This document shows, one piece after another, positions 15,058 to 22,541 of a DNA stretch of 45,015 nucleotides. Position numbers and translations under genes: made by a program. The DNA comes from Oscillospiraceae bacterium (GTDB lineage Bacteria > Bacillota > Clostridia > Oscillospirales > Oscillospiraceae): positions 1-45,015 of the forward strand of contig JAHHRQ010000007.1 of assembly GCA_020025715.1 (NCBI GenBank), in the 5' to 3' direction. How positions within the stretch are numbered: position 1 is the stretch's first letter; each line of letters begins with the position of its first letter. The notes beneath the pieces are model-generated. The model searched no databases. It was not told the DNA's origin and worked only from the letters and a program-made list of their open reading frames with translations.

Positions 15058-15090
15058 CGCCGCAAAGCTTTCGCTTTGCGGCGTTTTTTT
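15058..15090 (+). terminator. Terminator of the CoA-transferase gene
   Basis: CGCCGCAAAG pairs with CTTTGCGGCG around a 6-nt loop, followed by seven Ts. Confidence 0.95.
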
Positions 15091-15252
15091 GCCCTTACGG
15101 GGTACATAATAAATTAAACTGCCTTTTAAATTATATCGGCCTGCACTTTTACAGCCGCCGTAAACCCGCTCCAAGCTCTGAAACATCAATATAAATAAGA
15201 AAGACGATACTTTTGCAGCTGTTGAAATCCGGCTTTTCCAACAGGAAATCAA

Positions 15253-15287
15253 CAAAAAATAAAGCCGGCAGGTCAAAACCTGCCGGC
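15253..15287 (-). terminator. Terminator of the tRNA-Ser gene
   Basis: GCCGGCAGGT pairs with ACCTGCCGGC around a 4-nt loop; the minus strand then reads TTTATTTTTT. Upstream, 15091-15252 holds nothing I can support. Confidence 0.9.
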
Positions 15288-15289
15288 AA

Positions 15290-15380
15290 TGGCGGAGATG
15301 AAGAGATTTGAACTCTTGCGTGCCTTTCGACACCTACCGCATTTCGAGTGCGGACCCTTCAACCACTTGGGTACATCTCC
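15290..15380 (-). tRNA. tRNA-Ser (anticodon CGA)
   Basis: A 91-nt class II tRNA with encoded CCA. The acceptor stem GGAGATG pairs with CATCTCC, with discriminator G. The anticodon arm is CCGCA-CTCGAAA-TGCGG with anticodon CGA (plus strand TCG at 15344-15346), reading UCG. A long variable arm (GGTGTCGAAAGGCAC region) and a T arm with GTTCAAATC fit serine. It stands alone with its own terminator. Confidence 0.95.
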
Positions 15381-15448
15381 GTATTTTAACGTAATATCTT
15401 TGTAATTATATCCGATACCATATGAAAAATCAAGGTTTATATATTCCT

Positions 15449-15485
15449 TGAATAATTTATATAATTTGTGTGAATAATTATATAT
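15449..15485 (+). promoter_or_regulatory. Direct repeats upstream of the RHH-clpB promoter (possible operator)
   Basis: TGAATAATT followed by an AT stretch occurs at 15449 and 15471, 22 nt apart (about two helix turns), ending just before the -35. Ribbon-helix-helix proteins bind short repeats of this kind, so autoregulation is possible. Confidence 0.4.
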
Positions 15486-15490
15486 GAAGC

Positions 15491-15519
15491 TTGACAAAAG
15501 TTTTAGTAAGGACTATGAT
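15491..15519 (+). promoter_or_regulatory. Promoter of the RHH-clpB operon
   Basis: TTGACA (15491-15496), 17-nt spacer, TATGAT (15514-15519). No CIRCE and no CtsR heptamer pair was seen around it. Confidence 0.8.
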
Positions 15520-15546
15520 GTAATCACAAAAGGAGAGGTGACAGAT

Positions 15547-16194
15547 ATGAGTAAAACTCTTTACAGTCTTATGCTTGACGAAGAGGTCGTGCATCAGGTG
15601 GACGCTCTCGCCCACCGCCTCGGCACCAATCGTTCAAGCCTTATAAATCAGATATTGGCAGAATATGTAGATTATACTACACCGGAGCAGAGGATTAACG
15701 ACATTCTCTCAAGTATTCAGCAGCTTATGAGCCCGTCCAGAGACCTTGTCCCCTTCTTCTCCCCCAATTCTTTCTCAATGAGTCTTAAAAGCTCACTTGA
15801 ATATAAATACCGCCCCACGGTAAAATATGAGGTAGAGCTGTACAGAGGTGAAAGCGACAGCATAGGCGCTCTGTCGGTGGTTTTCAGAACCCAGTCCGCA
15901 GAGCTTATTTCCGGCATGACGGAATTTTTCCGCCTCTGGAAACGTATTGAAGATGTTCACCTCTACCAGCTCACCGGACAGAAGCATGAATATGCCCTGT
16001 ATGACGGCAAGTTCATGCGCTCACTCAGCTTCCCCGAACGGGAATGCAGCTCCGAGGAGCTGGCCCGTGCAATTTCCGAATATATAAAACTGTTCGACAA
16101 AATGCTTAAATGCTGGCTGGGCGGCAGGCTTGACGGGCACGAAATCGAAGCCGCCTACTATTCTCAAATGCTTTCTTCTAAAATCCATATTTAA
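15547..16194 (+). CDS. Ribbon-helix-helix protein upstream of clpB
   Basis: A 215-residue protein whose N-terminal 45 residues look like a CopG/MetJ-type ribbon-helix-helix: a strand (KTLYSLMLDEE) then VVHQVDALAHRLGTNRSSLINQILAEYV. The rest, about 170 residues, has no domain I recognise; it contains an alpha/beta section (YRPTVKYEVELYRG, SIGALSVVFRTQ) and a helical end. I start it at ATG 15547 after AGGAGAGGTG; an ATG at 15484 precedes the promoter. The gene ends 11 nt before clpB and shares its promoter, so the protein is a candidate local regulator of clpB. That role is inferred from the fold and position; a substrate-adaptor role is also possible. Confidence 0.8.
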   Translation: MSKTLYSLMLDEEVVHQVDALAHRLGTNRSSLINQILAEYVDYTTPEQRINDILSSIQQLMSPSRDLVPFFSPNSFSMSLKSSLEYKYRPTVKYEVELYRGESDSIGALSVVFRTQSAELISGMTEFFRLWKRIEDVHLYQLTGQKHEYALYDGKFMRSLSFPERECSSEELARAISEYIKLFDKMLKCWLGGRLDGHEIEAAYYSQMLSSKIHI

Positions 16195-16205
16195 GGAGGG
16201 TTATT

Positions 16206-18785
16206 ATGAACGCTCAGAACTTTACTCAGAAAAGTCTTGAAGCCGTGCAGACCGCACAGGCCATGGCTCAGGAGAACAGCAACAATTATATAATGCCGGA
16301 GCACCTGCTTTACGCTCTTGTAGATCAGGACGGTGGACTTATTCCCTCCCTGCTTTCAAGAATGGGCGTTGACTGCAACACTCTTTTATCCGAGATAGAT
16401 ACAGGCATCGCCGCACTTCCTAAAGTGGGAAATGCCTCCGACGTTTACATGTCACCGGAATTTAACCGGGTAATGACTGCCGCCGAAAAGGCCGCAAAGT
16501 CCATGAAGGACGAATACCTTTCCGTTGAGCACTTGATGATAGGTATTTTTGCCGCCGCAACTCCCTTTATTAAACGCCTGTTTTCAGACCACGGCATAAC
16601 AAAATCCGCCTTCACCAACGAGCTTTCCAAGGTCAAGTCCTCCCCTGTCACCGGTGATAATCCGGAGGACAGCTACGACGCCCTTACAAAATACGGCACC
16701 GACCTTGTAAAGCGGGCAAGGGAAAACGAGCTTGACCCTGTCATAGGCCGTGACACCGAAATCAGAAACGTTATCCGTATTCTGTCCCGTAAAACCAAAA
16801 ACAACCCTGTTTTAATCGGTGAACCCGGTGTTGGTAAAACTGCCATCGCCGAGGGCCTTGCACAGCGTATAGTCCGTGGTGATGTGCCGGAAGGCTTAAA
16901 GGACAAGACCATTTTCTCCCTTGATATGGGCGCACTGATTGCAGGCGCTAAGTACAGGGGCGAATTTGAGGAACGTCTTAAAGCCGTTCTGGAGCAGATA
17001 CGCCGCTCTGAGGGACAGATTATTCTGTTCATTGATGAACTGCACACCATAGTGGGCGCAGGTAAAACAGAGGGCAGCATGGATGCCGGAAACCTGTTAA
17101 AGCCCATGCTTGCAAGAGGTGAGCTGCACTGCATAGGTGCTACTACTCTTGACGAATACAGAAAATATATAGAAAAAGACGCAGCTCTGGAGCGCCGTTT
17201 CCAGCCGGTACAGGTTGACGAGCCTACTTTGGAGGACACAATTTCCATTCTTCGTGGCTTAAAGGAGCGCTATGAGGTTTATCACGGCGTCCGCATCCAC
17301 GATAACGCCCTTGTGGCTGCCGCCACCCTTTCAAACCGCTACATCACCGACCGTTTTCTCCCTGATAAGGCCATAGATCTGGTGGATGAGGCATGTGCTC
17401 TTATAAGAACCGAAATCGACTCCATGCCCGCAGAGCTGGACGATATACGGCGCAAGATAATGCAGCTTGAAATTGAGGAAATGGCTCTTAAAAAAGAGGA
17501 CGACCGGCTCAGTCAGGAGCGGCTTGCCAAGATAAGAGAAGAGCTTTACAACCTGAAAGACAAGTTTAAGGCTATGAAATCCCGCTGGGAACAGGAAAAG
17601 GACAGCGTTGATAAGGTTAAGACCCTGAAATCTCAGATTGAGAAGGTACACGCCGACATTGAAAACGCCCAGCTTCACTATGAATATGAAAAAGCCGCAA
17701 AGCTTAAATATTCCGACCTGCCCGCTCTTGAAGCTCAGCTTAAAGAGGCCGAAAAGCTCTCCGAGGACAGGAAACAGAACACCATGGTTCACGACACCGT
17801 AACCGAGGAGGAAATCTCCGGCATAGTTGCAAAGTGGACGGGAATCCCTGTTTCAAAGCTTATGGAGAGCGAAAGAGCCAAGATTCTTCACCTTGATGAC
17901 TATCTCCATGAGCGGCTTATCGGTCAGGACGAGGCCGTGCAGAAGGTTACGGAAGCAATTCTGCGCTCCCGTGCCGGTATTTCCGACCCCAACCGTCCCA
18001 TTGGTTCCTTCCTGTTTTTAGGCCCCACAGGTGTGGGTAAGACAGAGCTTGCAAAGTCTCTGGCCTCATGTCTGTTTGACGATGAGAAAAACATTGTAAG
18101 AATAGATATGACCGAGTACATGGAGAAATTCTCCGTGTCCCGCCTTATAGGCGCACCTCCAGGATATGTGGGTTACGACGAGGGCGGACAGCTTACCGAG
18201 GCTGTACGGCGCAAGCCCTATTCCGTAGTGCTGTTTGATGAAATTGAGAAAGCACACCCCGATGTTTTCAACATCCTGCTGCAAATTCTGGATGACGGCC
18301 GCATCACCGACTCTCAGGGCCGGACGGTTGACTTTAAAAACACCATTATCATCCTTACCTCCAATCTGGGCAGCCAGTACCTGCTGGACGGCATAGATGA
18401 AAACGGCAATATAAGTAAAGAGGCTCAGGACGCCGTTATGGCAGAGCTGCGCCGCTCCTTCCGTCCCGAATTTCTGAACCGTCTGGATGAAACCATCATG
18501 TTTAAGCCTTTGAGCCGCGACAATCTGGAGGGCATAATTGAAATTATGCTGGGCGGTCTGAGAGAGAGACTTAAGGAAAAATCCCTCAGCCTTACCATTA
18601 CTCCCGAAGCTAAGGAATATATAATCGACAACGGCTTTGACCCCCTGTACGGTGCAAGACCCCTGAGACGTTACCTGCAAAGCAAGGTGGAAACCCTTAT
18701 CGCAAAGGAAATTCTCCGGGGCGATCTGGAGCCGGGCGACTGCCTGAATGTAGATCTTAAAGACGGAGAACTGGTCTGCAAATAA
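16206..18785 (+). CDS. clpB: ATP-dependent disaggregase ClpB
   Basis: Hexameric AAA+ chaperone that pulls proteins out of aggregates with the DnaK system, 859 residues, the normal length. N-domain of two Clp repeats at about 5-145; first AAA+ module with Walker A GEPGVGKT (205-212) and Walker B ILFIDE; a long coiled-coil middle domain (about 405-525, rich in K, E and L), which marks ClpB as opposed to ClpC or ClpA; second AAA+ module with GPTGVGKTEL (near 600), VVLFDEIEKAHPDV and a sensor region; GARPLRRYLQ near the C-terminus. No ClpP-binding IGF-type loop was noticed. ATG lies after AAGGAGG, 11 nt behind the RHH gene. Expression from the RHH promoter, with no CIRCE or CtsR box, is unusual for a heat-shock gene. 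Confidence 0.97.
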   Translation: MNAQNFTQKSLEAVQTAQAMAQENSNNYIMPEHLLYALVDQDGGLIPSLLSRMGVDCNTLLSEIDTGIAALPKVGNASDVYMSPEFNRVMTAAEKAAKSMKDEYLSVEHLMIGIFAAATPFIKRLFSDHGITKSAFTNELSKVKSSPVTGDNPEDSYDALTKYGTDLVKRARENELDPVIGRDTEIRNVIRILSRKTKNNPVLIGEPGVGKTAIAEGLAQRIVRGDVPEGLKDKTIFSLDMGALIAGAKYRGEFEERLKAVLEQIRRSEGQIILFIDELHTIVGAGKTEGSMDAGNLLKPMLARGELHCIGATTLDEYRKYIEKDAALERRFQPVQVDEPTLEDTISILRGLKERYEVYHGVRIHDNALVAAATLSNRYITDRFLPDKAIDLVDEACALIRTEIDSMPAELDDIRRKIMQLEIEEMALKKEDDRLSQERLAKIREELYNLKDKFKAMKSRWEQEKDSVDKVKTLKSQIEKVHADIENAQLHYEYEKAAKLKYSDLPALEAQLKEAEKLSEDRKQNTMVHDTVTEEEISGIVAKWTGIPVSKLMESERAKILHLDDYLHERLIGQDEAVQKVTEAILRSRAGISDPNRPIGSFLFLGPTGVGKTELAKSLASCLFDDEKNIVRIDMTEYMEKFSVSRLIGAPPGYVGYDEGGQLTEAVRRKPYSVVLFDEIEKAHPDVFNILLQILDDGRITDSQGRTVDFKNTIIILTSNLGSQYLLDGIDENGNISKEAQDAVMAELRRSFRPEFLNRLDETIMFKPLSRDNLEGIIEIMLGGLRERLKEKSLSLTITPEAKEYIIDNGFDPLYGARPLRRYLQSKVETLIAKEILRGDLEPGDCLNVDLKDGELVCK

Positions 18786-18804
18786 AATAATTTAAAATAA
18801 AAAG

Positions 18805-18846
18805 CATCCTGCGAAGCGGCTTAATCCCCTCGCAGGATGTTTTTTT
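18805..18846 (+). terminator. Terminator of clpB
   Basis: CATCCTGCGA pairs with TCGCAGGATG around a 15-nt loop, followed by seven Ts. Confidence 0.95.
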
Positions 18847-18848
18847 AC

Positions 18849-18906
18849 TGTAAACAGGTCTTAAAGGCTATGTAAACTAAACATTACATGTATACTCAAG
18901 TTTACA
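18849..18906. promoter_or_regulatory. Distal operator dyad TGTAAACT-N20-AGTTTACA
   Basis: TGTAAACT at 18871-18878 and its exact complement AGTTTACA at 18899-18906 form a dyad centred at 18888.5, where the palindrome ACATGT sits exactly at the centre. A further half-site, TGTAAACA, lies at 18849-18856. The pattern suits a dimeric HTH repressor, most likely the fused HTH of the next gene. Confidence 0.6.
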
Positions 18907-18962
18907 AAAATGCCTTGAATTTGGAATTAAAGCAATATAAAATAAGTACGCAAGCAATTATA

Positions 18963-19012
18963 TGTAAAGTTTTGTAAACTATCCTTGCATAACTTGCAAA
19001 GGAAAGTTTATT
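18963..19012. promoter_or_regulatory. Proximal operator dyad overlapping the -35
   Basis: TGTAAACT at 18973-18980 opposes AGTTTATT at 19005-19012; the arms continue to match inward (TCCTT with AAGGA), giving a 40-bp dyad. A half-site TGTAAAGT precedes it at 18963. Its right end covers the start of the candidate -35 at 19011. Confidence 0.6.
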
Positions 19013-19038
19013 GTATATTGGGAAAAATAGTATATACT
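19011..19038 (+). promoter_or_regulatory. Candidate promoter of the HTH-GlmM operon
   Basis: TTGTAT (19011-19016), 16-nt spacer, TATACT (19033-19038). The -10 is good and the -35 weak; the proximal dyad overlaps the -35. Confidence 0.5.
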
Positions 19039-19095
19039 ATGCTTGATTTCGAATGAAAACTAAATTTAATCTATGACGATAAGAGGAATTTTTAC

Positions 19096-20718
19096 ATGAC
19101 CATTGGCGAAAAAATAACTAAACTTCGTGTTGCCGCACATATTTCACAGGAGCAGCTTGCAGAAAAGCTGAATGTTTCCCGTCAGTCTGTTTCCAAGTGG
19201 GAGGCCGATCAGGCTCTGCCCCAGATTGACAAGGTTTTACAGCTTTGTGAGCTGTTTTCCGTTTCTGCTGACTCCCTTTTAAAGGACAGCATTACCATTA
19301 ACTGCTCCGAGCCCGGCGATGAATATCATTTCAGATACTTCGGCACCGACGGTTTCCGCGGTGAGGCAAACGTCACCCTCACCTCCATGCACGCATATAA
19401 AGTAGGCAGATTTTTAGGCTGGTACTTTGCATCCGACCTTTGCAAAACCACCCGTCCCAACCACCGTCCCCGCATAGTTATAGGTAAGGACACCAGACGT
19501 TCCAGCTACATGCTTGAATACGCCATTGCCGCCGGTCTTACCGCTTCCGGCGCAGATGCCTACATGCTCCACGTCACCACTACCCCCAGCGTGTCCTTTG
19601 TCACACGTCAGGATGAATTTGACTGCGGCGTTATGATTACCGCTTCTCACAATCCCTTTATGGATAACGGAATTAAGATAATCAACCGCTTCGGTGAAAA
19701 GCTGGACAACAAAACCACCGAATATATTGAGCGCTACATTGACGGAGATTTAAAGTCTCTGGGTGTCTCCGGCTCTGATCTGCCCCTTGCCTGCGGCGAG
19801 AAGCTGGGCTGCATTGTGGACTATGTTTCCGGCAGAAACCGCTATCTGGGCTACCTGATTTCTCTTGCTTCCAACTCCTACAAGAAGCTGCGCATCGGTC
19901 TTGACTGTGCAAACGGCGCTTCATGGATGATTGCAAAATCTGTTTTTGACGCTCTGGGCGCACAGACTGTGGTTATCGGTGCCGAACCCGACGGCCTTAA
20001 CGTAAACGACGGCTGCGGCTCTACCCACATTGAAAATCTCTGCCGTCTGGTTCGTGAGGAGCATCTGGATCTGGGCTTTGCCTTTGACGGTGATGCCGAC
20101 CGCTGCATTGCCGTGGATGAAAACGGCAATATCGTAGACGGTGACAAAATCATGTACATTCTGGGCCGCCGCCTTAAAGACAAGGGTATGCTCAACGGAA
20201 ACACCGTGGTTGCTACCATTATGTCCAACAGCGGGCTTAAAGAAAGTCTCAGCAAAATCGGCATAAAGTGCGCCGAAACCACCGTAGGCGACAGATATGT
20301 TTACGAATGTATGCAGCAGAATGACTATTCTCTGGGCGGCGAGCAGTCAGGCCACATCATCATTAAGAAATATGCCACCACCGGCGACGGTATTTTAACC
20401 GCTATCATGCTGACCGAAGAAGTCTGCGACAGAAAATCTTCTCTCGGAAAGCTTGCCGACCCCGTAAAGCTGTACCCCCAGCACCTTGAAAACCTCCGCG
20501 TTAAGGATAAGGCCGCAGTTTTAAATGATGAAGCTGTAAAGGCAAAAATCAAAGAGGTCGAGGCACTTATTAACGGAAAAGGCCGTGTGCTTCTGCGTCA
20601 GAGCGGCACCGAATCTGTAATCCGCATTATGATAGAGGCTGAAGACAGCGAAAAGAGCGTTGAATACGCAAAAATGGTTGCAGAAGCCGTAAAGGAAAGA
20701 GGCCATTGTGTTGGATAA
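19096..20718 (+). CDS. XRE HTH domain fused to phosphoglucosamine mutase (GlmM-like)
   Basis: A 540-residue fusion in one open frame. Residues 1-65 are a complete Cro/C1-type helix-turn-helix (IGEKITKLRVAAHISQEQLA, then NVSRQSVSKWEADQALPQI). Residues 80-540 are a full alpha-D-phosphohexomutase: YFGTDGFRGEANVTL as in GlmM, phosphoserine loop TASHNP with catalytic S184, metal loop DGDADR (331-336), sugar loop GGEQSGH (414-420), and phosphate loop RQSGTES (501-507). The enzyme would convert glucosamine-6-phosphate to glucosamine-1-phosphate; phosphomannomutase or phosphoglucomutase activity is not excluded. AGAGGAA precedes the ATG, and I find no internal start that would release the enzyme alone. 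The GlmU-like gene follows with an 11-nt overlap. Two operator-like dyads upstream suggest self-repression. The fusion is unusual to me. Confidence 0.92.
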   Translation: MTIGEKITKLRVAAHISQEQLAEKLNVSRQSVSKWEADQALPQIDKVLQLCELFSVSADSLLKDSITINCSEPGDEYHFRYFGTDGFRGEANVTLTSMHAYKVGRFLGWYFASDLCKTTRPNHRPRIVIGKDTRRSSYMLEYAIAAGLTASGADAYMLHVTTTPSVSFVTRQDEFDCGVMITASHNPFMDNGIKIINRFGEKLDNKTTEYIERYIDGDLKSLGVSGSDLPLACGEKLGCIVDYVSGRNRYLGYLISLASNSYKKLRIGLDCANGASWMIAKSVFDALGAQTVVIGAEPDGLNVNDGCGSTHIENLCRLVREEHLDLGFAFDGDADRCIAVDENGNIVDGDKIMYILGRRLKDKGMLNGNTVVATIMSNSGLKESLSKIGIKCAETTVGDRYVYECMQQNDYSLGGEQSGHIIIKKYATTGDGILTAIMLTEEVCDRKSSLGKLADPVKLYPQHLENLRVKDKAAVLNDEAVKAKIKEVEALINGKGRVLLRQSGTESVIRIMIEAEDSEKSVEYAKMVAEAVKERGHCVG

Positions 20719-21373
20719 GAAAGTTGAAATAAAAGATTTATACGAGGTAAAAACCGACTATATTGCTCCCCTTTTTGAGGGAAAGGTTTACCCATGGGAA
20801 ATTCTCCCCGAAATTAAAGGCTATGTACAAAAACTGGTTGAGGACGGAATTGAGGGCTTTACAGAGTACGCTCCCGGTGTTCTGGTGGGCGAGGGTGTAA
20901 AAATCTACCCCACCGCAACCATCATTGCTCCCTGCATTTTAGGCCCCAACACTGAGGTTCGCCCCGGCGCATTTATAAGAGGCAGTGTTATTACCGGCCC
21001 CGACTGCGTTATAGGCAATTCCTCCGAGCTTAAAAACGCCGTATTATTACAGCATGTGCAGGTGCCCCACTATAACTATGTAGGTGATTCCGTTCTCGGA
21101 AATAACGCCCACATGGGTGCAGGCTCTATCTGCTCCAACCTTAAATCCGACGGTAAAAATGTAGTAATTCACGGCGATAAGGATTACGAAACCGGTCTCC
21201 GCAAAATCGGCGGCATTTTAGCTGACGGTGCAGACATTGGCTGCGGCTCAGTTTTAAACCCCGGTACCGTTATCGGCAGAAACACTACCGTCTACCCTCT
21301 CACCCCGCTCCGTGGTGTATACCCCGAAAACTGCATTGTAAAGGGTGCAGATAAAGTGGTAGAGAGAAAATAA
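20708..21373 (+). CDS. GlmU-like left-handed beta-helix acyltransferase without uridylyltransferase
   Basis: A 221-residue protein matching only the acetyltransferase half of GlmU. Hexapeptide repeats run from about residue 55 (LVGEGVKIYPTATI, CILGPNTEVRPGAFI, SVITGPDCVIG) to 200. The GlmU catalytic histidine block HLSYLGD...GAGTI is present as HYNYVGDSVLGNNAHMGAGSI with H121. There is no N-terminal GGxGTR nucleotidyltransferase domain; instead about 50 residues of unknown, mostly helical sequence (LYEVKTDYIAPLFEGKVYPW). It would N-acetylate glucosamine-1-phosphate, the product of the gene before it, though other acceptors are possible. Start GTG 20708 follows AAAGAGG by 5 nt and lies inside the end of the mutase gene, so translation is coupled. 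A TTG at 20711 is an alternative start. Confidence 0.85.
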   Translation: MLDKKVEIKDLYEVKTDYIAPLFEGKVYPWEILPEIKGYVQKLVEDGIEGFTEYAPGVLVGEGVKIYPTATIIAPCILGPNTEVRPGAFIRGSVITGPDCVIGNSSELKNAVLLQHVQVPHYNYVGDSVLGNNAHMGAGSICSNLKSDGKNVVIHGDKDYETGLRKIGGILADGADIGCGSVLNPGTVIGRNTTVYPLTPLRGVYPENCIVKGADKVVERK

Positions 21374-21413
21374 AAGCCCTCCTCCAAATGGTTTTTAAGC
21401 CATTTGAAATATA

Positions 21414-21455
21414 AAAAACAGCCGTATGTTTTCCACATACGGCTGTTTTTCTTTG
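21414..21455. terminator. Bidirectional terminator between the GlmU-like gene and the ABC operon
   Basis: ACAGCCGTATG pairs with CATACGGCTGT around a 7-nt loop, flanked by six As and five Ts. A second small hairpin, CAAATGG/CCATTTG, precedes it at 21385-21406. Confidence 0.9.
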
Positions 21456-21461
21456 CCTAAT

Positions 21462-22538
21462 TCAGATAATATGGGTGTCCTCAGGCTCGATAATAAGGGA
21501 GCATTTATCCCCCACATTATAAATCTTCTTGTTCTTGGGGTTGGAGTCGGTAAGCTTAACAAGGGTATTTCCCACCATAACCTGATAGTTCTGGTAGGAG
21601 CCCATGAAGCAGGAAAGGCTGACCTCGCATGGAAGTCCACCCTCATCTGCAAGCCGTGCAGACTCCGGACGCACAACAGCGGTATATTCCCTGCCCTTTT
21701 CCAAAGGTGCAGAAGCTATAACATCCATTTCGTGCCCCTCTACATTAAGCACGGCCTTTTCACCGTTTTGCCTGAGCAGAGTGCCTTTAATGAAGTTTGC
21801 CTCGCCTATAAAGTCAGCCACGAACTCGCTTACAGGGTGGTAGTAAATCTCCTGCGGCGTTCCCATCTGAGCTACAACGCCCTTATTCATGATAATAATT
21901 TTATCTGAAAGTGCCATTGCCTCGCTCTGGTCATGGGTAACGTAGATTGCAGTTATACCCACTCTCTGCTGAATTCTGCGGATTTCCGTTCTCATGGAAA
22001 CTCGGAGCTTTGCATCAAGGTTACTCAGCGGCTCATCGAAAAGCAGCACGGAGGGCTCAATTACAAGTGCTCTTGCAAGGGCAACGCGCTGCTGCTGACC
22101 GCCGGAGAGCTGGTTTGTCATGCGGCTTTCCATGCCGGTAAGCTCCACAAGGTCAAGGATGTCCATAACCTTTTTGTGAATTTCATCCTTGGGAAGCTTG
22201 CGCAGCTTCAGGCCGTAGGCAACGTTATCAAAAACATTGTAGTGGGGCAGCAGCGCATAGCTCTGGAAAACCATTGCAGTATCACGCTTATTGGGGGTAA
22301 GGGAGTTTATGGCGTCATCACCCAGATAAATTTCGCCCTCATCCGGGCTTTCAAAGCCCGCAATCATACGCAGAGTTGTAGTTTTTCCGCATCCGGAAGG
22401 GCCCAGCAGAGTAATGAATGAGCCGGGTTCGATGTCAATGTTTGCGTCTTTTACAGCGTAGAAATCTTTTTTCGTCTTAGGGTCCTGATAAATTTTGGAG
22501 ATATGCTCCAGTCTGACCCCTTTTTTTACTTTATCCAT
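21462..22538 (-). CDS. ABC importer ATPase (FbpC/PotA type)
   Basis: ATPase of an importer for iron(III), 2-aminoethylphosphonate or a similar solute, 358 residues. Walker A GPSGCGKT at 46-53, Q-loop in MVFQSYALLPH, signature LSGGQQQRVALARAL, Walker B VLLFDEPLSNLDAKLR, and H-loop THDQSEA. A TOBE-type C-terminal domain (about 285-355) follows, typical of the CUT1/FbpC/PotA class. Its gene is last of three, starting 3 nt after the permease gene stop; the operon reads binding protein, permease, ATPase. The C-terminal domain lacks clear iron-specific features, so the solute is set by the binding protein. Confidence 0.92.
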   Translation of the reverse strand: MDKVKKGVRLEHISKIYQDPKTKKDFYAVKDANIDIEPGSFITLLGPSGCGKTTTLRMIAGFESPDEGEIYLGDDAINSLTPNKRDTAMVFQSYALLPHYNVFDNVAYGLKLRKLPKDEIHKKVMDILDLVELTGMESRMTNQLSGGQQQRVALARALVIEPSVLLFDEPLSNLDAKLRVSMRTEIRRIQQRVGITAIYVTHDQSEAMALSDKIIIMNKGVVAQMGTPQEIYYHPVSEFVADFIGEANFIKGTLLRQNGEKAVLNVEGHEMDVIASAPLEKGREYTAVVRPESARLADEGGLPCEVSLSCFMGSYQNYQVMVGNTLVKLTDSNPKNKKIYNVGDKCSLIIEPEDTHII

Positions 22539-22541
22539 TAC

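Noticed and set aside
15380..15547. CIRCE or CtsR operator ahead of the RHH-clpB operon
   Set aside because: Neither the TTAGCACTC/GAGTGCTAA dyad nor GGTCAAA-type heptamer repeats occur there.
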